Assembly (NCBI RefSeq): GCF_025290835.2
Contig: NZ_JAOCQD020000001.1
Span: forward strand, 1,302,001-1,366,000
DNA from: Aquabacterium sp. OR-4
GTDB taxonomy: Bacteria; Pseudomonadota; Gammaproteobacteria; Burkholderiales; Burkholderiaceae_C
Length of the DNA stretch: 64,000 nucleotides
Direction of reading: 5' to 3'
This document shows, piece after piece, positions 26,900 to 41,666 of this stretch (position 1 is its first letter; each line of letters opens with the position of its first letter). A model generated the notes under the pieces. The model was not told where the DNA came from. It made no database searches and worked only from the letters and a program-made list of their open reading frames with translations. Made by a program: the position numbers and the translations under genes.

Positions 26900-28216
26900 T
26901 CAGTGGAACTGCTCTTCCTCGGTCGAGCCGGTCAGCGCCTTGACGCTGGACGAGCCGCCCTGGATCACGGTGGTCACGTCGTCGAAGTAACCGGCGCCCA
27001 CTTCCTGCTGGTGCGACACGAAGGTGTAGCCAGCTTCGCGGGCGCGGAATTCGGGCTCCTGCACCATCTCGGTGTAGTGCTTCATGCCTTCGCCGCGGGC
27101 ATAGGCGTGGGCAAACTGGAAGGTGTTGTACCAGTTGATGTGGATGCCGGCCAGGGTGATGAACTGGTACTTGTAGCCCAGCGCCGAGAGCTCGTCCTGG
27201 AACTTGGCGATGGTCTTGTCGTCGAGGTTCTTCTTCCAGTTGAAGCTGGGCGAGCAGTTGTAGCTCAGCAGCTTGCCGGGGCTCTTGGCGTGCACGGCCT
27301 GGGCGAACTCGCGGGCAAAGCCCAGGTCGGGCGTGCCGGTCTCGCACCACACCAGGTCGGCGTAGGGCGCGTAGGCCACGCCGCGGCTGATGGCCTGCTC
27401 GAGGCCGTTCTTGACGCGGTAGAAGCCCTCGGGCGTGCGCTCGCCGGTCAGGAAGGGCTTGTCATTGGCGTCGTGGTCGCTGGTGATCAGGTTGGCGGCC
27501 TCGGCGTCGGTGCGCGCCAGCACGATGGTGGGCACGCCCATCACGTCGGCGGCAAAACGCGCGGCGATCAGCTTCTCGCAGGCCTCTTGCGTGGGCACCA
27601 GCACTTTGCCACCCATGTGGCCGCACTTCTTCACGGCGGCCAGCTGGTCTTCGAAGTGCACGCCCGCGGCACCGGCCGCGATCATGTTCTTCATCAGTTC
27701 GAAGGCGTTGAGCACGCCGCCGAAGCCGGCTTCGGCATCGGCCACGATGGGCAGGAAGTAGTCGATGAAATCCTTGCTGTCCGGGCCGATCCCGCGGCTC
27801 CACTGGATCTCGTCAGCGCGCTTGAAGGTGTTGTTGATGCGGCGAACCATGGTGGGCACCGAGTCGTACGCGTACAGCGACTGGTCGGGGTACATGGTTT
27901 CGCTGGTGTTGCCGTCGGCGGCCACCTGCCAGCCGCTCAGGTACACGGCCTCGAGGCCGGCCTTGGCCTGCTGCATGGCCTGGCCGGCGGTGATGGCGCC
28001 GAAGGCGTTGACATAGCCCTTCTTGGCACCACCGTTGATCTTGTCCCACAGCACCTCGGCGCCGCGCTGGGCGAAGGTGTACTCGGGCTGCAGGCTGCCG
28101 CGCAGGCGCACCACATCGGTGGCGCTGTAGCCGCGCTTCACGCCCTTCCAGCGCGGGTTTTCGGCCCAGTCCTTCTCGAGGGCGGCGATCTGCTGTTCGC
28201 GGGTGAGCTTGCTCAT
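26900..28216 (-). CDS. aceA: Isocitrate lyase
   Basis: 438 residues, cleaves isocitrate to glyoxylate and succinate in the glyoxylate shunt. The signature KKCGHM is at 196-201 with catalytic Cys198. The length equals that of the E. coli enzyme class. CAGAACCGAAGG-type purine-rich sequence with GGAACC precedes the ATG. It is monocistronic, with its own promoter and terminator. No malate synthase is in the window. Likely induced by acetate, fatty acids or aromatic-derived acetyl-CoA. Confidence 0.96.
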   Translation of the reverse strand: MSKLTREQQIAALEKDWAENPRWKGVKRGYSATDVVRLRGSLQPEYTFAQRGAEVLWDKINGGAKKGYVNAFGAITAGQAMQQAKAGLEAVYLSGWQVAADGNTSETMYPDQSLYAYDSVPTMVRRINNTFKRADEIQWSRGIGPDSKDFIDYFLPIVADAEAGFGGVLNAFELMKNMIAAGAAGVHFEDQLAAVKKCGHMGGKVLVPTQEACEKLIAARFAADVMGVPTIVLARTDAEAANLITSDHDANDKPFLTGERTPEGFYRVKNGLEQAISRGVAYAPYADLVWCETGTPDLGFAREFAQAVHAKSPGKLLSYNCSPSFNWKKNLDDKTIAKFQDELSALGYKYQFITLAGIHINWYNTFQFAHAYARGEGMKHYTEMVQEPEFRAREAGYTFVSHQQEVGAGYFDDVTTVIQGGSSSVKALTGSTEEEQFH

Positions 28217-28307
28217 GCTGAGGTTCCTTCGGTTGAAACGGGAGGGGAATGAAAGCAGTGACGGGCTCTAGCGTAGCGCCGCGCCAGGTTTTTCGGAAGA
28301 CTTATGT

Positions 28308-28335
28308 CTTATAGAAGAGTTGAATTCAATCTCAA
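28308..28335 (-). promoter_or_regulatory. Likely sigma-70 promoter of aceA
   Basis: On the minus strand TTGAGA (28335-28330) and TATAAG (28313-28308) are separated by 16 bases. The spacer contains TTGAATTCAA, a 10-base palindrome that could be a regulator site. The dyad AAGAC-TTAT-GTCTT follows directly downstream. Confidence 0.6.
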
Positions 28336-28422
28336 TTAAATCAACTACTTGCGAGTCAGATTCCATGATGCGGTATGACGTTCTTCGTCATGGAAAAAGA
28401 TGCTGCGACGCAGCATGCATTC

Positions 28423-28460
28423 ATTTCACATTCAGAAATCGACATTTCTTGATGTGAAAT
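28423..28460. promoter_or_regulatory. 38-base dyad-symmetric site
   Basis: ATTTCACAT and ATGTGAAAT form the outer arms, AGAAAT and ATTTCT the inner arms; 15 of 19 positions match across the centre. It lies between aceA and the hybrid kinase gene and looks like a tandem or extended operator. It is not a CRP-type site because the half-sites face the wrong way. Confidence 0.6.
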
Positions 28461-28636
28461 GCGCTGCGGCGCGGCACGCCGGCCGGTGCGGCACACGCCA
28501 TGGCGATGGCGACACCGCTTGATCTGTGCCTACATCGATGATCTTTTCGCAGGCTGGCCCCCGCCCGGGTCGGGCCAAGATCGGCGCCGTTGCCTCTGCC
28601 TGCGTCTCCCGGGGCCGGCACCTGCTTGCGCCCGCC

Positions 28637-32196
<3,560 letters not shown>

Positions 32197-32200
<4 letters not shown>

Positions 32201-33375
32201 ATTTCGAACCCCTTGCCCGCCTGCTGCCCGATGCCGCCGCCGGCCCCGCGCGCGCGGCCCCCGGGCCGCTGCCCACCGATGTGGCGGTGCCGCGCACGGC
32301 CCCGGCGCGGGTGCTGGTGGTGGACGACACGCCGGCCAACCTGAGCCTGCTGGCCAATCTGCTGAACCAGACCTACCGCGTGCAGCTGGCCACCTCGGGC
32401 GCCAAGGCGCTGGAGCTGGCGCGCCGCACGCCGCCCGACCTGATCGTGCTCGACGTGATGATGCCGGAGATGGACGGCTACGAGGTCTGCCGCCAGCTCA
32501 AGGCCGATGCGCGCACCCGCCATGTGCCGGTGCTGTTTCTCACCGCGCTGTCGCGGCCCGAGGACGAGAGCCGCGGCTTCGAGGTGGGTGGCGCCGACTT
32601 CATCCACAAGCCCTTCAACCCGGCCACCGTGCTGGCCCGCGTGGCCACGCAGCTGCAGGCCAAGGCCTGGCAGGACGCCATGGCCGACCGCAACCGCTGG
32701 CTGCAGCAGGCGCTGCAGGAGCGCCTGGCCGAGGTGGACCAGCTGCGCGACGCCACGCTGTACGTGATGGTCTCGTTTGCCGAGTTCCGCGACGAAGAAA
32801 CCGGCAACCATGTGCGCCGCACGCAGGAGTACGTGCGGGCGCTGGCCCAGTGGCTGGCCGACCAGGGCACCGACGGCTACCTGCTCGACGCCGAACAGAT
32901 CGACCAGCTGGCCAAGTCGGCGCCGCTGCACGACATCGGCAAGGTGGCCATCCCCGACGGCATCCTGCTCAAGCCGGCGCGGCTGACGCCCGAAGAGTTC
33001 ACCATCATGAAGTCGCACGCCGTGCGCGGCTGGGAGCTGCTGAACCGCGCGGCCGAGCACATGGGCCAGGCCGGCAGCCTGTTTCTGGCCTATGCGATGC
33101 AGATCGCCCGCCACCACCACGAGCACTGGAACGGCGGCGGCTATCCCGATGGCCTGAGCGGTGTGGCCATTCCGCTGTCGGCACGCCTGATGGCGGTGGC
33201 CGATGTCTACGACGCCCTGATCAGCCGCCGCCCCTACAAAGAGCCGATGCCGCACGCCGAGGCGCTGTCGCGCATCCGCCAGGGCGCCGGCCAGCAGTTC
33301 GATCCGCAGGTGGTGCTGGCCCTCGAAGCCGTGGGCCCGCAGCTCGAATCCATCGCCCGCCAGTGGCATGACTGA
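32197..33375 (+). CDS. Response regulator with HD-GYP cyclic-di-GMP phosphodiesterase domain
   Basis: 392 residues. The receiver (about 38-155) has Asp43/Asp44 and phospho-acceptor Asp86 in [12 protein letters not shown] coiled linker leads to an HD-GYP domain (about 180-385) with HDIGK near 245 and [13 protein letters not shown] near 307. It should degrade cyclic-di-GMP when phosphorylated and so tie the upstream kinase to motility or biofilm state. The start overlaps the kinase stop (ATGA). The metal-binding residues appear intact. Confidence 0.92.
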
Positions 33376-33459
33376 TCGCCGCGCCCGCCCCGGCGGCCTG
33401 TTGGCCTGGTGGCCTGCAGGCCAGCCATGCTGGCCATGCCAGCCGTGAGAAAGAGACCC

Positions 33460-34779
33460 ATGAACCTGTCCCCCCTTGCCCGCCGTGGCCTGCGCCGCCT
33501 GCTGGCCGGCGCGGCCCTGCTGCTGGCCGGTCTGCCGGCCATCGCGCAGGAGTTGTCGTGGTCAACCTACGGCACGCTGGGCTTTGCGCGCAGCGACGCC
33601 GCCTACACCTACCAGACCCACATCGACCGCAACGGCACGCTCAGCCGCGATTCGGTGCTGGGCGTGCAGGGCGACGTGCGGTTTGGCCCGCAGTGGTCGG
33701 CCACGGCCCAGCTCAAGCTGGCGCCCTCGGCCAAGCACGACAGCCGCTGGGATCTGGTGCCGGCCTGGGCCTTCGTGGCCTGGCGGCCCAACGACGACTG
33801 GCTGCTGCGCGCCGGCCGGCTGCGCCTGCCGATGTACCTGTATTCCGAGTCGATGGACGTGGGCCAGACCCACGACATGGTGCGCCTGCCGACCGAGCTG
33901 TACTCGGTGCTGCCGGTGCCCGATTTCAACGGCCTGTCGGTCGGCCGCAGCTGGACGCTGGGCGACGAGGGCCAGCGCGAGCTGGGCATCGAGGCCTTTG
34001 GCGGCGCCACGCGCTCCACCGCCCGCTTCTGGCTCAGCGAGGGCCTGGCCCCGGTGGTGCCGGCCGGTGCCACCTACTGGCCGGTGAAGGCCCGGCTGGC
34101 GGGCCTGGCCATCACGCTGCGCCAGCCCGATCTGCTGGTGCGTGCCAGCCTCAGCCGCTCGGCGCTGCAGCGCTCGGGCAACGAACCCTTTCCCAGCAAC
34201 TACCCGTGGGTGCCGCTGGGCCCGGGCCTGGGCTACTACCAGGTCAACGACAGCCTGCCCGGCCCCGGCGTGCCCACGGTCACCACGGTGCACAACAGCA
34301 TCGGCTCGCTGGGCGCCGAGATCGGCCTGGGCCAGGGTTGGCGCGTCACCGTGGAGGCGGTGCGCAATGTGCAGCACGACTCGCCCTTCGGCGTGGACGC
34401 CACGGCCGGCTATGTGGCCGTGTTCAAGCAGATCGACCGGCTCACGCCCTATGCCAGCCTGTCGACGCAGCGCTCGCGCCAGGGCACGCGCGACTGGTAC
34501 GCGCGCCTGACCGCCAACCCGCTGCCGCAGGCCATTCCGGGCGCGGCGCAGATCAACGCCGCGCAGCAGCTGGCGGCCGAGGTGTTCTGGCCCGCCGAGC
34601 AGCATGCGCTGGCCATCGGCGCCTCGTACCGGCTCACGCCCGCCGTCAAGCTCAAGGGCGAGTGGCTGCACACCCGCATCGGCCAGGTCTCGCACCTGGT
34701 CGACACGCCAGCCGGCAGCGCGCCACCCCGCGACACCGGGCTCAACGTGCTGTCGGTCAACCTGAGCTTTGCCTTCTGA
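33460..34779 (+). CDS. Outer-membrane beta-barrel porin-like protein
   Basis: 439 residues. A signal peptide (1-29, ending AIA) is followed by alternating beta strands with aromatic belts, and the chain ends in Phe (VNLSFAF), the usual signal for outer-membrane insertion. Early strands resemble WSTYGTLGFARSD of porin-like proteins. It follows the kinase/HD-GYP pair after 84 bases and ends 13 bases before the small binding protein, so the four likely form one unit. Transported substrate unknown. Confidence 0.8.
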   Translation: MNLSPLARRGLRRLLAGAALLLAGLPAIAQELSWSTYGTLGFARSDAAYTYQTHIDRNGTLSRDSVLGVQGDVRFGPQWSATAQLKLAPSAKHDSRWDLVPAWAFVAWRPNDDWLLRAGRLRLPMYLYSESMDVGQTHDMVRLPTELYSVLPVPDFNGLSVGRSWTLGDEGQRELGIEAFGGATRSTARFWLSEGLAPVVPAGATYWPVKARLAGLAITLRQPDLLVRASLSRSALQRSGNEPFPSNYPWVPLGPGLGYYQVNDSLPGPGVPTVTTVHNSIGSLGAEIGLGQGWRVTVEAVRNVQHDSPFGVDATAGYVAVFKQIDRLTPYASLSTQRSRQGTRDWYARLTANPLPQAIPGAAQINAAQQLAAEVFWPAEQHALAIGASYRLTPAVKLKGEWLHTRIGQVSHLVDTPAGSAPPRDTGLNVLSVNLSFAF

Positions 34780-34792
34780 CGGGAGATCGCAC

Positions 34793-35248
34793 ATGAACTC
34801 CCGCCACACCCCCACCCGCCGCCGCCTGCTGCGCGCCACCCTGCAGACCCTGGGCCTGGGCGCGCTGGGCCTGGCCAGCATGGGCCATGCCACCGAGCCG
34901 GTGCCGGTCTTGATTGCCCACGCCGGCCTGCCCAAGGCCGATGCCGCCACCATCGCCCGCCTGTACACCGGCCGCGCCATCGAGCTGGGCGGCCAGGTGG
35001 TCACGGTGGTCAATGCCGCCACCGGCAGCGCCTTGCGCGCCCGCTTCCTGAGCAGCGTGCTGCAGCAGGACGAAGAACGCTACCGCGCCTACTGGACGGT
35101 GCGCCGCCACGTCGGCAAGGGCGCGCCACCGCGCGAACTGGCCAGCAGCAGCGAGGTCATCGAGTTCGTGCAGAGCACGCCCGGTGCGATCGGCTATGTC
35201 GATGCCAGCGAGCTGCGCCCCGGCCTGAACATCGTGTTGCGCCCGTGA
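34793..35248 (+). CDS. Small PstS-like periplasmic substrate-binding protein
   Basis: 151 residues. The N-terminus with RRRLLRATL and a hydrophobic stretch ending GHA suggests a Tat or Sec signal peptide. The rest matches the short phosphate-binding-like domain: LPKADAATIARLYTGRAIELGG and TPGAIGYVDASEL are typical of truncated PstS-like proteins. It is half the length of a true PstS and no ABC transporter is nearby. Position suggests it is a ligand sensor for the hybrid kinase or a partner of the porin. Confidence 0.78.
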   Translation: MNSRHTPTRRRLLRATLQTLGLGALGLASMGHATEPVPVLIAHAGLPKADAATIARLYTGRAIELGGQVVTVVNAATGSALRARFLSSVLQQDEERYRAYWTVRRHVGKGAPPRELASSSEVIEFVQSTPGAIGYVDASELRPGLNIVLRP

Positions 35249-35356
35249 TGCGGTGGCGGCGCCGGGGCCTGCAGGCGGCTTGATCCGGCGCAAAGGCCGC
35301 GCCGGGCGGCCGCGAAGAATGGGCTTCACCCAGCCAACCTGCATGAGGTGATTGCC

Positions 35357-35890
35357 ATGACCGCCCGCACCCAGCGTGCCGCCCGCCCCAGCCGCAGCGC
35401 CCCGCCGCCCCTGCCCCCGCTGGAGGCGCTGGACCGCACCCACCACAGCATGATGGGCGTGCTCAACGATCTCCGGCACCTGGTTGAGCACCTCGAGCAC
35501 CACGGCGTCGATGCCGCGGCGCGCCAGAGCGCCAAGGCGGTGTGCGCGTTCTTCAGCGGGCATGCCCGCCAGCACCATGCCGACGAAGAGGCGCTGATCT
35601 TTCCACCCCTGCTGCGCAAGAACGACCCGGTACTCACCCAGCATGTGCTGCGCCTGCAGCAAGACCATGGCTGGCTCGAGGAAGACTGGCTCGAACTGGC
35701 GCCGCAGCTGCAGGCGGTGGCCGAAGGCTACAGCTGGTACGAGCTGGAGGCCCTGCGCCACGGCGTGGGCGTGTTCACCACGCTGTACCACGAGCACATC
35801 GCGCTTGAAGAGTCGCTGATCTACCCCGAGGCGCGGCGCCAGATGGCCGCCGAGGCCGCCAGCCGCGACCAGCGCATCGCCTCGGCCTGA
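35357..35890 (+). CDS. Hemerythrin HHE-domain protein
   Basis: 177 residues, a four-helix bundle with spaced histidines for a di-iron site: HHSMMG near residue 29, HARQHHADEE near 70, HGWLEED and YHEHIALEES in the last helix. It may bind oxygen or take part in iron or nitrosative-stress handling. The ATG at 35357 has GAGGTG seven bases upstream; an in-frame GTG at 35348 is less likely. Confidence 0.85.
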   Translation: MTARTQRAARPSRSAPPPLPPLEALDRTHHSMMGVLNDLRHLVEHLEHHGVDAAARQSAKAVCAFFSGHARQHHADEEALIFPPLLRKNDPVLTQHVLRLQQDHGWLEEDWLELAPQLQAVAEGYSWYELEALRHGVGVFTTLYHEHIALEESLIYPEARRQMAAEAASRDQRIASA

Positions 35891-35927
35891 GCGGCGACGG
35901 CCGCGCCGTCCGCCACGGCCTGCGCCG

Positions 35928-36407
35928 CTACAGCGGCAAGGCCGTGGTGCGCTTGACGGTGCGCAGCACCAGCATCGAGTTCGAGCGCTCGACCCCGGGC
36001 AGGCGCATCAGCACCTGGGTGTGAAAGCGCTCCAGGTCCTCGGCGTCGCGGTAGCTGAAGCGGATCAGGTAATCGTTGCTGCCGGCCACGTAGAAGCAGT
36101 CCAGCACCTCGGGATGGTCGCGCACCGCCTGCTCAAAGGCGCCCAGCACGCGGTCGTTCATGGTCTGCAGGTTGATGATCGAAAAGCAGGTGCCGTGCTG
36201 GCCCAGCGCCTTGGCATTGAGCAGGGCCACGTAGCGGTCGATCACACCGGCGTCCTCGAGCGCCTTCACGCGGCGCAGGCAGGCCGAGGGCGAAAGGTGC
36301 ACGCGCTCGGCCAGCTCGACATTGGAGAGCCGGCCGTCGGCCTGCAGCTCGCGCAGGATCTCGCGGTCGATCGCATCGAATTGCAGCTTCGGGCTTTCTG
36401 TTCGCAT
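35928..36407 (-). CDS. Lrp/AsnC-family regulator
   Basis: 159 residues: an N-terminal helix-turn-helix (about 10-65, with REILRELQADGRLSNVELAERV and SPSACLRRVKALEDAG) and a C-terminal RAM ligand-binding domain. It is divergent from the aminotransferase gene with 175 bases between, so it probably controls the polyamine/amine genes that follow. Lrp-type proteins usually sense an amino acid. Confidence 0.92.
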   Translation of the reverse strand: MRTESPKLQFDAIDREILRELQADGRLSNVELAERVHLSPSACLRRVKALEDAGVIDRYVALLNAKALGQHGTCFSIINLQTMNDRVLGAFEQAVRDHPEVLDCFYVAGSNDYLIRFSYRDAEDLERFHTQVLMRLPGVERSNSMLVLRTVKRTTALPL

Positions 36408-36582
36408 TTTCTGTCGTGTGATCGGTGCCTGAAGCTAGTTTATGCCGCGCCCTCGGTGCGGCGGCCCGATTTGCGCACGCACATTGCGCGCCAGCCTGTC
36501 TAGACTCCCAGGTCAACGCGTCCGCTGCAAACCCGTGTTGGCAGCCCGTTCGCCGGCCCACCCACCTGCAGGAGCTTTCTCG

Positions 36583-37893
<1,311 letters not shown>

Positions 37894-37992
37894 GCCGGCG
37901 CGGGAACCTGCCGCCCGAGCTGAGCGACACTCCAGCCGACACGCCTGCCGACACGCCTGACTGAACCGAGGGCCCTGCCTAGCGCACACCGT

Positions 37993-39318
37993 ATGCCGTT
38001 TCTCAGCGCCGACCCGGAGCTCCGCCGCGATTCGTACTACGCCGCCACCGCGGCGCGCGGTGCTGGCTTTGCGGCGCTCGACGGTGATGCCAGCTGCGAC
38101 GTGGCCATCGTCGGCGGCGGGCTGGCGGGGCTGTCGGCCGCCATCGAGCTGGCCGATCGCGGCTTCTCGGTGCGCGTGCTCGAGGCCGAGCAGGTGGGCT
38201 TTGGCGCCAGCGGCCGCAACGGTGGCCAGGCCATCCACGGCCTGAGCTGCGATATCGAGACCATCGAGGCGCAGCTGGGCCTGGCCGAATCGCGCCGCGT
38301 GTTCGACATGACGATCGAGGCGCTGGACCTGATCCGCGCGCGCTGCGCGCGTTTCGGCATCCAGGCCGACTGGCGCGACGGCTGGCTGGGCGTGGCCACC
38401 AGCCCGCGCAAGGCACGCGCGCTGCTGGCCGGCGCCGACCACCTCGCGCAGCACTACGGCTACCCGCTCGAACACATCACCCGCCATGACCTGGGCCGCT
38501 GGATCGAGAGCCCGCGCTACCACGCCGGCGTGTTCGATGCGCGCTCGGGCCACCTGCACCCGCTGAAGTACACGCTGGGCCTGGCCCGGGCCGCCGCCAG
38601 CCTGGGCGTGAGCATCCACGAGGCCACGCCGGTGACCGGGCTCACACCGTCCGAGCGGCCGGTGCTGCACACGCCGCGCGGGCGTGTCATTGCACGCCAG
38701 GTGCTGCTGGCCGGCAATGTCTACCTGCAGGGCGTGGCGCCGCGGGTCGAGGCGCGCATCATGCCCGCCGGCACCTACATCGTGGCCGCCGGCCCGGTGC
38801 CGCAGGCGCTGGCGCAACGTTTGATCCCCAGCGGCGCTGCGGTGTGCGACAACGACCTGGTGGTCGACTACTACCGCTTCGCACCCGAAACCGGCCCGCA
38901 TGGCGAAGCGCTGGCGCGCATGCTGTTCGGCGGCCGGGTGAGCTACAGCACGGTGACCCCGGCCGCGCTGGCCGAGAGCATGCGCCAGCGCATGCTGGCC
39001 GCGCTGCCGGCGCTGGCCGATGTGCCGATCACCCAGGCCTGGGGCGGTTTTGTCGACCTGACCATGAACCGCGCCCCCGACTTCGGCCGCCTGCCCGAGG
39101 CGCCGCAGGTGTACTACCTGCAGGGCTTCTCGGGCCACGGCCTGGCGCTCACCGGCCTGGCCGGCCAGCTGGTGGCCCAGGCCATGGCCGGTGACGCCAG
39201 CCGCTTCGACAGCTTTGCCCGCATCCGCCACCGCCCGTTCCCCGGTGGCCGCCTGCTGCGCATGCCGCTGCTGGTGCTGGGCATGGCCTGGTATCGCCTG
39301 AAAGACCTGCTCGCCTGA
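37993..39318 (+). CDS. puuB: FAD-dependent gamma-glutamylputrescine oxidase (PuuB-like)
   Basis: 441 residues of the DAO family. The FAD-binding glycine motif VAIVGGGLAGLSAAIELADRG is at about 36-57, followed by the FGASGRNGGQ segment typical of PuuB/amine oxidases and a C-terminal GFSGHGLALTGLAGQ FAD-binding stretch. In the Puu route it oxidises gamma-glutamylputrescine to the aldehyde. Assignment rests on fold plus the surrounding puuD and puuA; other amine oxidases share the fold. Confidence 0.82.
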   Translation: MPFLSADPELRRDSYYAATAARGAGFAALDGDASCDVAIVGGGLAGLSAAIELADRGFSVRVLEAEQVGFGASGRNGGQAIHGLSCDIETIEAQLGLAESRRVFDMTIEALDLIRARCARFGIQADWRDGWLGVATSPRKARALLAGADHLAQHYGYPLEHITRHDLGRWIESPRYHAGVFDARSGHLHPLKYTLGLARAAASLGVSIHEATPVTGLTPSERPVLHTPRGRVIARQVLLAGNVYLQGVAPRVEARIMPAGTYIVAAGPVPQALAQRLIPSGAAVCDNDLVVDYYRFAPETGPHGEALARMLFGGRVSYSTVTPAALAESMRQRMLAALPALADVPITQAWGGFVDLTMNRAPDFGRLPEAPQVYYLQGFSGHGLALTGLAGQLVAQAMAGDASRFDSFARIRHRPFPGGRLLRMPLLVLGMAWYRLKDLLA

Positions 39319-39329
39319 GTGACCCCGAC

Positions 39330-40160
39330 ATGACCCACCACGCCAACACCCCTGCCCCGCTGCCGCGCAAGCCCGTGGTGCTGGTGCCCGCCTGCAACAA
39401 GCCGCTGGGCGAGCACCCCTTCCACATGGCCGGCAAGAAGTACGTGGACGCCGTGCGCCTGGCCGGCTGCACACCGCTGATCGTGCCCACCGCACTGCCC
39501 GAGGAGATTGCCGCCCTGCTCGACCTGGCCGACGGCGTGCTGCTCACCGGCAGCAAGAGCAATGTGCACCCCAGCCACTTCAGCGAAGACGTGCACGACC
39601 CCCGCCTGCCGCTCGACCCCGACCGCGACGCCTGGACGCTGCCGCTGATCCGCGCCGCCATCGCGCGCGGCACGCCCTTGCTGGGCATCTGCCGCGGTGC
39701 GCAGGAGGCCAACGTGGCCTTTGGCGGCAGCCTGTACCAGGCGGTGCAGCAGTCCAGCGGTCCGCAGGGGCCGTTTGCCGACCACCGCTCGGACGACAGC
39801 CAGAGCGCCGAGCAGCAGTACGGCCCCGCCCATCCGGTGGACGTGGTGCCCGGCGGCCGGCTGGCCGAGATCCTGCCGCTCGGGCGCTTCGACGTGAACT
39901 CGCTGCACGGCCAGGCGGTGAAGACCCTGGCACCCGGCCTGCGCGTGGAAGCGCGTGCACCCGACGGCCTGGTGGAAGCCTTCTCGGTGGCCGAGGCCAA
40001 GGGCTTCAACCTGTGCCTGCAATGGCATCCCGAATGGCAGGCGGCGAGCAATCCGCAGTCGATGGCGCTGCTGCAGGCCTTTGGCGCGGCCTGCCGCAGC
40101 TGGCGCGACCGCAGGCAGCCCCAGGCCCCCGTGCCCGCACACCGCACGCCGGTGCCCTAG
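39330..40160 (+). CDS. puuD: Gamma-glutamyl-gamma-aminobutyrate hydrolase
   Basis: 276 residues, class I glutamine amidotransferase-like hydrolase of the PuuD type. The nucleophile Cys is in LLGICRGAQEANVAFGG and the catalytic His in CLQWHPEWQ. It frees GABA from gamma-glutamyl-GABA in the cytoplasm. It starts 11 bases after puuB and is in one operon with it. Confidence 0.9.
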   Translation: MTHHANTPAPLPRKPVVLVPACNKPLGEHPFHMAGKKYVDAVRLAGCTPLIVPTALPEEIAALLDLADGVLLTGSKSNVHPSHFSEDVHDPRLPLDPDRDAWTLPLIRAAIARGTPLLGICRGAQEANVAFGGSLYQAVQQSSGPQGPFADHRSDDSQSAEQQYGPAHPVDVVPGGRLAEILPLGRFDVNSLHGQAVKTLAPGLRVEARAPDGLVEAFSVAEAKGFNLCLQWHPEWQAASNPQSMALLQAFGAACRSWRDRRQPQAPVPAHRTPVP

Positions 40161-40269
40161 TGTCGGCCGCTCACCCCGACACGCCAACGCAGACGCCCGG
40201 CCTGCCCGCGCTGCCCGAGCTTTCGAGCCGCAGCCTGAACGCCGAGCCAACGAACCCCCAAGGTGATGC

Positions 40270-41637
40270 ATGACCCCCCGCGAACACTTCAACTTCAGCG
40301 ATCTCGAGAACTGGCTCAATGAGCGCCGCGTGACCGAGATCGAATGCCTGGTGCCCGACCTCACCGGTGTGGCCCGCGGCAAGATCCTGCCGCGGCAGAA
40401 ATTCACCGAAGACCGCGGCATGCGCCTGCCCGAGGCGGTGGTGGCCATGGGTGTGACCGGCGAGTTTCCCGAGGAAGGGCCGTACTACGACGTCATCACG
40501 CCCACCGACCGCGACATGCACCTGCGGCCCGATCCCAGCACGGTGCGCATCGTGCCCTGGGCCACCGACCCCACGGCACAGGTGATCCACGACTGCTTCG
40601 ACCGCGACGGCCAGCTGGTGCCCTTTGCCCCGCGCTCGGTGCTGCGCCGGGTGTGCGACCTGTATGCCGGCAAGGGCTGGAAGCCGGTGGTGGCGCCCGA
40701 GCTCGAGTTCTACCTGGTGGCCCGCAACACCGACCCCGACATGCCGCTCAAGCCCCCGGTGGGCCGCAGCGGCCGCAGCGAGACCTCGCGCCAGGCCTAC
40801 TCGATCGACGCGGTCAACGAGTTCGACCCGCTGTTCGAGGACGTGTACGACTACTGCGAGAAGATGCAGCTCAACGTCGACACGCTGATCCACGAGGTGG
40901 GCGCCGGGCAGATGGAGATCAACTTCTTCCACGACCATCCGCTGGGCCTGGCCGACGAGGTGTTTCTCTTCAAGCGCACGGTGCGCGAGGCGGCGCTGCG
41001 CCACGACATGTTTGCCACCTTCATGGCCAAGCCGATTGCCGGCGAGCCCGGCAGCGCGATGCATGTGCACCAGAGCGTGGTGCGCGAGAGCGATGGCGGC
41101 AACATCTTCAGCAACCCCGACGGCACGCCCAGCAAGGAGTTCTTCTGGTACATCGGCGGCCTGCAGAAGTACACGCCGGCGGCCATGGCGCTGTTTGCAC
41201 CCTACGTCAACAGCTACCGCCGGCTGGCGCGCTTTACCGCGGCGCCAATCAACATCCAGTGGGGCACCGACAACCGCACCGTGGGCATCCGCAGCCCGCT
41301 GGCGCCACCGCAGGCGCGGCGCATCGAGAACCGCGTGATCGGCGCCGATGCCAACCCCTATGTGGCCCTGGCCGTCACGCTGGCCTGCGGCTGGCTGGGC
41401 ATCCAGAAGCAGATCGAGCCTTCGCCCGAGTGCAAGGGCGACGCCTACCTGGGCGAGTTCCAGCTGCCGCGCAGCCTGGGCGAGGCGCTGCAGCTGCTGC
41501 GTGACGAGAAAGACCTGCATGACGTGCTGGGCGAGGCCTTCATCACCGTCTACACCGAGGTCAAGGAGATCGAGTACGCCGAGTTCATGAAAGTGATCTC
41601 GCCGTGGGAGCGCGAGCACCTGCTGCTCCACGTTTGA
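40270..41637 (+). CDS. puuA: Gamma-glutamylputrescine synthetase (PuuA, glutamine synthetase family)
   Basis: 455 residues with glutamine-synthetase folds: the beta-grasp start WLNERRVTEIECLVPDLTGVARGK, ELEFYLV, the AGQMEINF segment, HVHQSV and the NSYRRL region. The adenylylation tyrosine motif of GlnA is absent, as in PuuA. It joins glutamate to putrescine with ATP, the first step of the pathway. AAGGTG precedes the ATG by five bases. Confidence 0.87.
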   Translation: MTPREHFNFSDLENWLNERRVTEIECLVPDLTGVARGKILPRQKFTEDRGMRLPEAVVAMGVTGEFPEEGPYYDVITPTDRDMHLRPDPSTVRIVPWATDPTAQVIHDCFDRDGQLVPFAPRSVLRRVCDLYAGKGWKPVVAPELEFYLVARNTDPDMPLKPPVGRSGRSETSRQAYSIDAVNEFDPLFEDVYDYCEKMQLNVDTLIHEVGAGQMEINFFHDHPLGLADEVFLFKRTVREAALRHDMFATFMAKPIAGEPGSAMHVHQSVVRESDGGNIFSNPDGTPSKEFFWYIGGLQKYTPAAMALFAPYVNSYRRLARFTAAPINIQWGTDNRTVGIRSPLAPPQARRIENRVIGADANPYVALAVTLACGWLGIQKQIEPSPECKGDAYLGEFQLPRSLGEALQLLRDEKDLHDVLGEAFITVYTEVKEIEYAEFMKVISPWEREHLLLHV

Positions 41638-41666
41638 TCGCCCCGCCTCCCCTCAAGGAATCGACC

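Larger units (their letters stand above)
28217..28636. other. 420-base AT-rich divergent control region (aceA / hybrid kinase)
   Basis: No gene is seen. The stretch 28290-28460 is far richer in A/T than its surroundings and holds a likely aceA promoter, several dyads (AAGAC-TTAT-GTCTT at 28297-28310, TTGAATTCAA at 28320-28329, ATGCTGCG-A-CGCAGCAT at 28400-28416) and a 38-base dyad at 28423-28460. Confidence 0.7.

Noticed and set aside
28452..28460. CRP/FNR-like half-site
   Set aside because: The halves are TCACA...TGTGA, the reverse of the CRP order TGTGA-N6-TCACA, and the spacing is wrong.
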